Shown: in pieces, positions 5,271-11,567 of the stretch | Numbering within the stretch: position 1 is the first letter of the stretch | Layout: each line of letters opens with the position of its first letter | Source of the DNA: Fragilaria radians | Lineage: Eukaryota; Bacillariophyta; Fragilariophyceae; Fragilariales; Fragilariaceae | Assembly: GCA_900642245.1 (NCBI GenBank) | Contig: CAAAJI010000093.1 | Coordinates: forward strand, 180,359 to 191,925 | Direction of reading: 5' to 3' | DNA: 11,567 nt | The notes under the pieces: model-generated | Databases searched by the model: none | What the model was told of the DNA's origin: nothing | What the model saw: only the letters and a program-made list of their open reading frames with translations | Translations under genes and position numbers: made by a program

Positions 5271-8193
5271 TTATCGCATGAGGATACATTGTATGCACCG
5301 TCTGAAATCTGGTGGTTTCAGAAATTTGGTTAAGCAATCAGCCAAGTTAAATTTTCCAGGTTCATGTGCAATTTGAATTGCTTCTGCAGCCACGGATTCT
5401 CGTACTTTATGGTATGCAATCATGTTATGTTTCTTCTGTAGTGTTGACTGTGGTATTGTTGCATTTGTCACTACACTCTTATTATCACAAAAACAGTTGG
5501 TTGGACCCATAATAGGTATACCCATCATTCGTAACTTATATCGTAATGCCTCATTCATCTCAGTGGCAATTTTTAATGCTACAAATTCGCTTCCAAAAAC
5601 ACTTGATTCTATTGTATTCTGTCTCTTGGAGTACCAATTGATGGGAGAACCATTAATAAAAATAACAATTCCTGTGGTGGAACGTCTTGTCATGTGGCAG
5701 GTACCATGCGCTGCATCACAAAACAAATTAATCTGAACACAATTGCCTCTTTCCATAGGTCTTCCTGTTGGCAATACTTCTCCATCGATGTCAGGGTAAA
5801 ATAATTTCCAATCTTGACCAGCCCATTCGGTATTTGAAAAATCCTTTATAAATGGATCAAAAACAGCTTTAGACTCTATGTGAGTTTTGCAATACGCCAA
5901 TATCCGGAGTACTAATTGCATGTGACCTTCCCATGGTGCAGCCGAGAAATGTGCCATTACACCAGCAGAATGGGCTAGATCAATACGACCCAATTCGACT
6001 GCCCATTGCAATACACCAATGTAACTTTGATATAATTGGGTATCATCATCATCCAAGAACCTACTAGTATCAAGTTCTGGGTGTGATCCTGCTTGTATGG
6101 GTACATCAAGAGCTTGTTGATTCCCAAATAGTTTATTTCATGCACCCCATTTAGCTTCAATTTCCAAAATTGCTTGTTGAAGATATTGCTGTGCTGACAT
6201 ATACCAAGCTTGTTTATCATCATTAAATTTGTATTTACCAATTTGTGTGCCAAGATAGCGTATTGGTGGGCCAACATCCTTTAAACGATATTTGTGCTCA
6301 TCATCAACATAGGTTAATATATATTCATAATATTTGAATCCATTAGATTTTTGTGCCGGTCGCATCCAAACATCTGGATCTGCCTTACAGGAAGTGAAAC
6401 CCATCTCTGTCATTGTTGCCGCAAAATGTGCCCGATATGCAGCACCAGAACTTTTTAAACCATAAAGTGCTCTTCAAATGATCATTAGTTTACCTTCCTC
6501 CTTGGCACCAAATTCTTTTCCAGCTGTTGTATATAAATTTTCTGATGTTGCAGCATTGAGGTAAGCATTTCCAACATCAAACATCATTAATTCTAGGTCA
6601 TTGAGTGCTGCAATTAGAAATGCAATCCGTACACTTTCCCTTGATACAACACTTGAATAAGTTAAAGTAGGAGGTGTATCTGTCATGTCTCCTCTTGCCA
6701 CTAGTCTTGCTTTGCGTGAGAAATCCATTTTGACATCAAATATCATCAACAAGTTAACATGGTTATAATTTGGTGGTGGTTTTGTACCATTTGGTAATAT
6801 TTCAAAAGCTACTTGTACATTTTTCATTTCTTTCATTATTGCATCAAACCAAAGCGTATTATTCATTTCCTTATCAATTGCTAAAGCTTCTTCCACACTT
6901 GATGGTATATAGACTCCAAATTTAAAACCCTTACGTATATGTTTTGTATGGGTCAATTTGATCAATCGATTTAACTTCTTAAGCACATGAGGTGCCCACC
7001 ATTCAAAAGCTGGTTCCTCTATTAACCTGTTATCTTTTGCATACTGTGCAAGTTCCACAGCATTTGTTTCTTTTATTTCCTTTAATGGTAGCCAAGATGT
7101 GGAACCATCTTTCCATTCAATTTCAAAGTCCCAACCAGCTGTAGACTTTTTCATCATCCTTTTTCCGTTATTCAGTATTCAATATTGGTCTGCTTTATCA
7201 AGTTCAGATTTCTTTCTTAAGCAATATTGGTTACCTTCTGAATCCACTTGTGAGAAAAGGTGTTCTGCTAATATGTTGTATGTTATATCCTTTTCTTCAC
7301 CATTTGGGAAACGAACTGTGAAAATTCGCGAATCAAGTTGTGTGTTTTTATGTGCCCTTCCAATGTAATTTGCATCGGCATTTCGTTTTCTACCAATCAC
7401 TTTGGCAATTTCATTCTGTTCTCCATGAGGAAGATATACGTCTGCATTCTGGAATAAATCCGGTCCACGAACATTGTCGTTATCGTTGTATTCATGTCCA
7501 TCAAATGTTTCATTTGTTTGATTTGAGTATGTGTGGCTTCAATTTCATTAAATGCATTATACTCCTCTTGAGTATCTATGTCAAAGACCTGTATCTGGTC
7601 TGAATCAAAATCACCATATTTGGTGCTGATGGATTGGTCAAATTCAGTTCGTTGCTGAATTTCAATTTCACTTTTTTCCTCATCGGGAAGTAGTGGTCGT
7701 ACAGTTGATCTTGCAATTATAACCCCTATTTTGCCATTCTCCTTTAATATCCAATATGTTTGTGAGGATCCCACTTCATGTGCTATCCCAAGCCATCGCC
7801 CTAATTTTATAGGGTTATCTTTATCTGTTTGTTCACGATGTTTAATCCATTGATAGAAGTCAAAATCCATGAACTCTGACATATCAGGTGTCTCTCCTGT
7901 AATTGTTTCAATTGGAGCACGTCCTGATGCAGCAGATCTTTCTAGTAGTTGTCTTAGTCTTAAGACAAATTGTATTCCAAAATCCCAAAATGCATCAGGG
8001 CATTTATTTAATGTCACAATGCGTGCAATGTGTTTTCGAACCTCTCGGATCTCATCCTCACACCTATTTTGCCAACTACTATGTGGCTCTGTTAATCGCT
8101 GTTTAATGAGATATTGCTTGATAACCCGTCCCCAGTTTCCCAGGGTCTCTTCTTTGGCATTATCACTAACCAATAGTTGTGGTATGCCATATT
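5271..8193 (-). pseudogene. Copia pol remnant: integrase, reverse transcriptase, RNase H
   Basis: Integrase part (about 8190 to 7560): LLVSDNAKEETLGNW, TEPHSSWQNRCEDEIRE, ETPDMSEFMDFDFYQW and GRWLGIAHEVG, with the DNA Asp and the later Glu present. A linker follows (HLFSQVDSEGNQY, WKDGSTSWLPLKEIKETN). Reverse transcriptase: FDVKMDFSRKARLVARGDMT, YSSVVSRESVRIAF, FDVGNAYLNA, RALYGLKSSGAAYR and YILTYVDD. RNase H: FCDAAHGTCHMTRRSTTG, VFGSEFVAL, CFCDNKSVV and LADCLTK, ending in TAA at 5273-5271. Breaks: TGA at 7181-7179, 6476-6474 and 6140-6138, a one-base frameshift between about 7545 and 7510, and loss of the frame beyond 8190. About 15-20 residues usually found after YVDD are missing without loss of frame. 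The RNase H acidic residues are kept. The element cannot make a full polyprotein as read with the standard code. Promoter and gag are absent. Confidence 0.85.
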
Positions 8194-8337
8194 GACATCA
8201 ATGCCAATGTGATTATTCAAACTTTCCCCATGTAGTTCCGTATCATTATTATTTTTTCAGGAGAAATGTACCAAGGTACTACTCTGGAGTCAAAGTAAGC
8301 TTGATTGGGTTCTTTTTTCTTTTGCTATTATGGATAA

Positions 8338-8836
8338 ATTGGTACAGGTTATCTATTTGATACTGATTTTCAGACTGCTTACTTGGAAAAAGGGGTAGAC
8401 TGTTTTGTTGATTTCATGGATGAGGTTCCTACAGCATCTCAAAATAAAAAGGATGCATGCGCACTGTATGGCGCACTACTCAGTGCTTGTCAAGGCGGAA
8501 TAGGGCGTAGATTCTTGATGGAAAATAGAAACAAACAAGATGACATTCGAGAATGGTATCAGTTAGTTAATCAATATGAGACTGATGGCAATACAAATGT
8601 TAGGAGTAAAAAATTAGAAAATGTCGTCAAAAGTCTTGAAGAAAATGTAGAATGCAATACCTTATCATGGTGTACAGGAGGCTATAGCAGCTAAAGTGAT
8701 GAGGTTTGCATATGTGAAGAGCAAAGAGAATGTAAGTGACATCCTGACAAAGCACTTAAGTAATGAGAGATTCATCATTTGGTCAAGAACTGGTTTTTCT
8801 GTGCTCTTGAGATTAAGAAATGAAATTCAAATTTAG
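8338..8836 (+). pseudogene. Internally deleted copia remnant: gag-like segment joined to the RNase H C-terminus
   Basis: The frame opens after a TAA at 8335-8337 and reads YLFDTDFQTAYLEKGVDCF, FMDEVPTASQNKKDACALYG and QLVNQYETDGN, which I take as a gag-like or pre-capsid part of a copia element, from memory of related sequences. Near 8640-8651 it passes, one base out of frame, to NAIPYHGVQEAIAAKVMRF and KENVSDILTKHLSNERF, the typical last stretch of copia RNase H (VREAIAA, ADILTK), stopping at TAG 8834-8836. Protease, integrase, reverse transcriptase and most of RNase H are gone, so the junction marks a deletion of most of the internal region. It faces the minus-strand copia about 145 bases away, and its RNase H end differs from that element's (HKVRESVAAEAIQIAHEPG), so they are different families. 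No LTR boundary could be fixed; TGTAGGAGATATT after 8848 is a weak candidate. Confidence 0.68.
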
Positions 8837-8894
8837 AGTTGAAATTTGTAGGAGATATTTAGTTGATTAGGAAGTTTAGGAAAAAAAATTTATG

Positions 8895-8998
8895 AGAGAG
8901 AGAAAAAAAGAAAAAAAGAATAAAGAATAAAAGAAAAAAGAAAAAAGAAAAAAGAAAAAAGAAAAAAGAAAAAAGAAAAAAAGAATATATATATATAT
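8895..8998 (+). repeat. Purine-rich microsatellites: GA run, GAAAAAA heptamers, AT run
   Basis: A short GA run is followed by irregular A-rich repeats, then seven G residues spaced exactly seven bases apart (8933, 8940, 8947, 8954, 8961, 8968, 8975), so the unit is GAAAAAA. It ends in seven AT units at 8985-8998. Almost no pyrimidine occurs on the plus strand from 8931 to 8983. Confidence 0.95.
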
Positions 8999-9395
8999 GT
9001 TTAAGGAAAAAGAGGTTTCAGATGTACCTTCAGATATTAGGGGAGTAGAAGGAGTATATTGATGATGCTAATTTTGCAAGTTGTACTGTTGGTTGGTACT
9101 TTTTGTGCTGACATATCCCTCACCTTGACTAGGATAAAAATTACAATTCATAAGGATCAGGGTCAAGGCTTGGAGTTCAATTCACCTCCATACTGAAGTT
9201 CCTTTGTGTTCTAATGATTTCCATGGAGGATATCTTTTGTAAATCTTACATACAACAATACTGCAGTATATTTTGAACAGAAGATCTACAGAATGTTCAT
9301 AAGTGTACATTTAGTTAAACACTTTATAATCTCACAATTTACACAAAATAGTATTTTACAGTATAAAGTTATTTTCAAACCACTGTATCTTTCCA
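8999..9395. other. No gene seen
   Basis: AT-rich DNA with stops in every frame and no long ORF, tRNA-like fold or clear repeat. It may hold the 3' end of the plus-strand copia remnant, but I see no boundary. Confidence 0.5.
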
Positions 9396-9905
9396 GGTAA
9401 TGTGGTGGTAGTAATGAAATTTCAAAATTATGGTTAATTTCCAATCATGATTTTTCAACACTGACATGCATGGTCATGCTCTTGACAACCCAAGTTGACA
9501 TTTTTGACTGTACAACTATTGTACATAGCCATTGGGGGCATAATGTAGATCATCCTCATCTATCTATGCTGAAGGTAATGTGGTGGTAGTCATAAAAATT
9601 AGAAAAATTGTTGCAATTTCAAAATAATGCTCTTTCTGCACTGATATGCATGGTGATGCTCTTGACAACCCAAGTCAATATTTTGAACTGTACAAGTAAT
9701 GTACACATCCATTGGGGGCTTAATATAGAGCATTCTCATCTATCCATGATTAAGATAATATGGTAGTAGTCATAAAATTAGAAAAGTTGATGCAATTTCA
9801 AAATAATGCTCATCATGCACTTATATGCATGGTGATGCTCTTGGCAACCCAAGTTGATATTTTGACTGTACAAGTAATGTACATAGCCATTGGGTACTTA
9901 ATATG
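9396..9905. repeat. Three tandem copies of a repeat of about 180 bp
   Basis: Units start at 9396 (GGTAATGTGGTGGTAGT), 9574 (the same) and 9754 (GATAATATGGTAGTAGT), periods 178 and 180; the third is cut short at about 9905. All share TGCATGG, ATGCTCTTG, CAACCCAAGT and two TGTACA palindromes about five bases apart, then CCATTGGG. A 68-codon frame through the third unit is an accident of the repeat. The structure suits satellite or subtelomeric DNA. Confidence 0.9.
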
Positions 9906-10116
9906 TTGTGTTTGTCAGAGTAAAATTATTTTAACCACATTTGAGATTCAGGGCTGTGAAACCTAATAGATATTGGATAACTTTTTTACACTTAAGAACC
10001 TATCATCCAGATAAACCTTAAAGGTTAAAAAATAAATCATTAATTATTCCTGTATTTTCTTCCAAAAATATCACTTCTTAATTTTCCATTCAGATAACAA
10101 AACATGCCTGTAGACT

Positions 10117-11259
10117 TCATGGTAAACTTAATTGATAAAATCTAGCGAAGAATTCTCGAAGGTAACTCTCATCTATGGAGTCATGATTGGCCTCAAAGTC
10201 CCATGTATTGGCCATGACATAGTCATAATTGAAATAAATGCTTTGGACCAATTTTGCTTTTCTTGATCCATAGGCAAGTTTTACAATTAACTTCTCAATG
10301 TTGCACAGAAATTTACGACATTTCTCTGATTGAATGTAGAAACGCTTGACATTGGGTGCCATAATTTTACATACAGATTTAGGGTATAGTTCCGATTTTG
10401 ATGTTGACAAATAAATCGGATGGAAGTTTTCACCACTACTCTTTGAAAGGGAGGCTGGTTGAGCCAATTCGGAAGCACCTCTTAGGATATCCATTCCAAC
10501 ATCATCTACAAATACAATGTCCAGCATACCCTTGTTCATTGGAAATCGAATTATGGGTGATCGCGCTAACTCGATGAATAAGGTAAGACCAGCACGAATT
10601 CCATGTCCATAGGTCCCATCTCTACTAGGAGCAATTATGGATGGTCTTAAGATACACAATGGCAGGTTTGGATACTTCTCATGAATAAGATGCTCTAACA
10701 CATGCTTTGAAAATGCATAACAATTCATCATTTGGTGATCAGATAGGTCATTGGAGTACATTTCTTTAACTTTCTCCCAGGACAGTGTGCCTTGGATCAT
10801 TCTGTTGTAAAGTTCAGTTGCACTTAAGTACTTACGAAGTGCAAAGGGAATTTGATTGTCAAAAGATCTTTTGTATGGAAGTGGATTTTGTACATAAGAA
10901 GTGGACACAAGACAGATTCCACGGATGTTTGCCAGATTGCTGCATTGATCCAAAATATGCAAGATGGGTACAATGCTATCTTTCACAATTGTTTCAACAG
11001 CATTTTGAAAACGAACATTGTAAGCACAAAGGATAATCAATGTAATGTCTCTTGGTATGTTTTCTTCATCCGATATAAATTTTGCCTTGGAGAATTGTGA
11101 AAAGCCTCCATCGTTGAATCTCTCTTGTCCTGATTTTCCATGCTTATACCTTATTGGTGTATAAACCTTTGATACAGATTCATCAGTTTCACATAGTCTC
11201 AAAAGCATGCCTCCAACAAAACCAGTGGCACCTGTCAGATAAAGGACATCATGCTTCAT
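10117..11259 (-). CDS. Fatty acyl-CoA reductase-like protein (extended SDR family)
   Basis: NAD(P)H-dependent reductase of the FAR / male-sterility-2 group, which reduces long-chain acyl-CoA to alcohol for wax or ether lipids; the substrate here is unknown. From ATG 11259 it has 380 residues: nucleotide-binding TGATGFVG at 9-16, the CAYNV stretch at about 78-82, the catalytic Ser region VSTSY at about 118-122, the Y-x-x-x-K pair YAFSK at 181-185, RPSIIAPS at about 205 and LDIVFVDDV at about 246-254, all in family order. It is a little shorter than typical FARs (about 450-500), mainly at the C-terminal sterile domain. No signal peptide or clear membrane helix. The frame stays open upstream to a GTG at 11307 but ATG 11259 fits the family N-terminus. 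TATA-like TTATAAAA lies at 11334-11327. The stop is TGA, with another TGA nine codons on. It is the only intact host-type gene here. Another extended SDR such as a thioester reductase-like protein is possible. Confidence 0.82.
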   Translation of the reverse strand: MKHDVLYLTGATGFVGGMLLRLCETDESVSKVYTPIRYKHGKSGQERFNDGGFSQFSKAKFISDEENIPRDITLIILCAYNVRFQNAVETIVKDSIVPILHILDQCSNLANIRGICLVSTSYVQNPLPYKRSFDNQIPFALRKYLSATELYNRMIQGTLSWEKVKEMYSNDLSDHQMMNCYAFSKHVLEHLIHEKYPNLPLCILRPSIIAPSRDGTYGHGIRAGLTLFIELARSPIIRFPMNKGMLDIVFVDDVGMDILRGASELAQPASLSKSSGENFHPIYLSTSKSELYPKSVCKIMAPNVKRFYIQSEKCRKFLCNIEKLIVKLAYGSRKAKLVQSIYFNYDYVMANTWDFEANHDSIDESYLREFFARFYQLSLP

Positions 11260-11326
11260 TTTTGCTACAACAAGAATTAGAATAAAATTCACTTTAATCG
11301 TGCTCACAATCCAAAGTAAGAAGTAA

Positions 11327-11334
11327 TTTTATAA
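11327..11334 (-). promoter_or_regulatory. Possible TATA box for the reductase gene
   Basis: Minus-strand TTATAAAA about 70 bases before ATG 11259. With usual spacing transcription would begin near 11300, giving a short leader. AT-rich DNA makes chance matches common. Confidence 0.35.
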
Positions 11335-11520
11335 GAACAGGTGTATGCTCAATGTTAGAAGTTAGGGGTGGAAAAATATCTAGTTGTGTTGGATGAATAG
11401 TACAAACAGCTCTTGTAACGAGCAAGGAGGTTTTTAAAGTGGGTGATTAAGAAAGCTAAATTCGAATTCTCCGTCAGGCTTCTTATGTCATTATTTGGCA
11501 CAAAATATTGTAGGTAAGGG

Positions 11521-11567
11521 GATTAGGGTTTCAGGTCCTTAGGTTTTTAAGGGTTAGGGGTTAGGGG
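11521..11567 (+). repeat. Degenerate telomere-like TTAGGG/TTAGGGG motifs at the window end
   Basis: GATTAGGGTT, then CTTAGG, then AAGGGTTAGGGGTTAGGGG at the very end. The G-rich strand points 5' to 3' to the right, the orientation of a right chromosome end. An isolated GTTAGGGG also occurs near 11360. Diatom telomeres are of the TTAGGG type. Only two clean units are visible before the sequence stops. Confidence 0.5.

Larger units (their letters stand above)
5046..8193 (-). mobile_element. 5'-truncated Ty1/copia-type LTR retrotransposon
   Basis: Domain order integrase, reverse transcriptase, RNase H marks a copia (Pseudoviridae-type) element. Present on the minus strand: integrase from its catalytic part onward, reverse transcriptase, RNase H, a polypurine tract and the 3' LTR. 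Missing: 5' LTR, primer-binding site, gag, protease and the integrase N-terminus, all lost beyond about 8190. The residue patterns match copia elements of diatoms as I remember them. If the LTR ends at 5046, the flanking five bases on that side are AGGGT; the matching target-site copy cannot be tested because the other end is gone. Confidence 0.82.

Noticed and set aside
7869..8195. Plus-strand ORFs opposite the integrase
   Set aside because: Antisense of clear copia integrase motifs.
9760..9966. Plus-strand ORF of 68 codons
   Set aside because: Runs through the third unit of a tandem repeat; the other units do not keep the frame.
10785..11100. Plus-strand ORFs opposite the reductase
   Set aside because: Antisense shadows of an intact SDR gene.
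1..11567. CRISPR arrays, bacterial operons, tRNA and rRNA genes
   Set aside because: No short regularly spaced repeats with spacers, no ribosome-binding-site pattern, no cloverleaf or rRNA motif noticed by eye. The 180-bp units are satellite-like.

Overview
The window looks like nuclear DNA of a microbial eukaryote, most likely a diatom or related stramenopile. It is AT-rich, has no bacterial gene organisation, and is dominated by decayed mobile elements of the kinds common in diatom genomes: a Ty3/gypsy fragment, a Crypton-type tyrosine recombinase with a GCR1_C-like tail, and two Ty1/copia remnants. The right end carries degenerate TTAGGG-type motifs in the orientation expected of a chromosome end. 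The taxonomic call is inference from element types remembered, not from a search.

Layout, left to right. 1-570 (minus): Ty3/gypsy retropepsin (DTG motif) broken by one frameshift and running off the left edge. 501-872 (minus): a lysine-rich ORF, possibly the gag side of the same element. 1106-3085 (minus): a nearly full-length Crypton-type tyrosine recombinase with its catalytic residues present, interrupted by three in-frame TGA codons, with a palindrome, an inverted repeat and a duplicated segment in and beside it. 3104-5045: mostly unassigned; one convincing but unidentified minus-strand ORF (3329-3757) behind an intron-like acceptor, a hairpin cluster, and a second unidentified frameshifted ORF. 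5046-8193 (minus): a 5'-truncated copia element with integrase, reverse transcriptase and RNase H, a polypurine tract and a 166-bp LTR, broken by three in-frame TGA codons and a frameshift. 8338-8836 (plus): a second copia remnant in which a gag-like segment is joined directly to the last part of RNase H. 8895-8998: purine-rich microsatellites. 9396-9905: three copies of a repeat of about 180 bp. 10117-11259 (minus): an intact fatty acyl-CoA reductase-like gene, the only apparently functional host gene. 11521-11567: telomere-like sequence.

The most notable pattern is that all six in-frame stops in the two large elements are TGA, with no TAA or TAG before the natural ends. Decay of CGA codons to TGA by cytosine deamination is the plain explanation; reading of TGA as a sense codon is the alternative to exclude. 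No intact multi-gene system was found; the elements are dead or dying copies beside one host gene.
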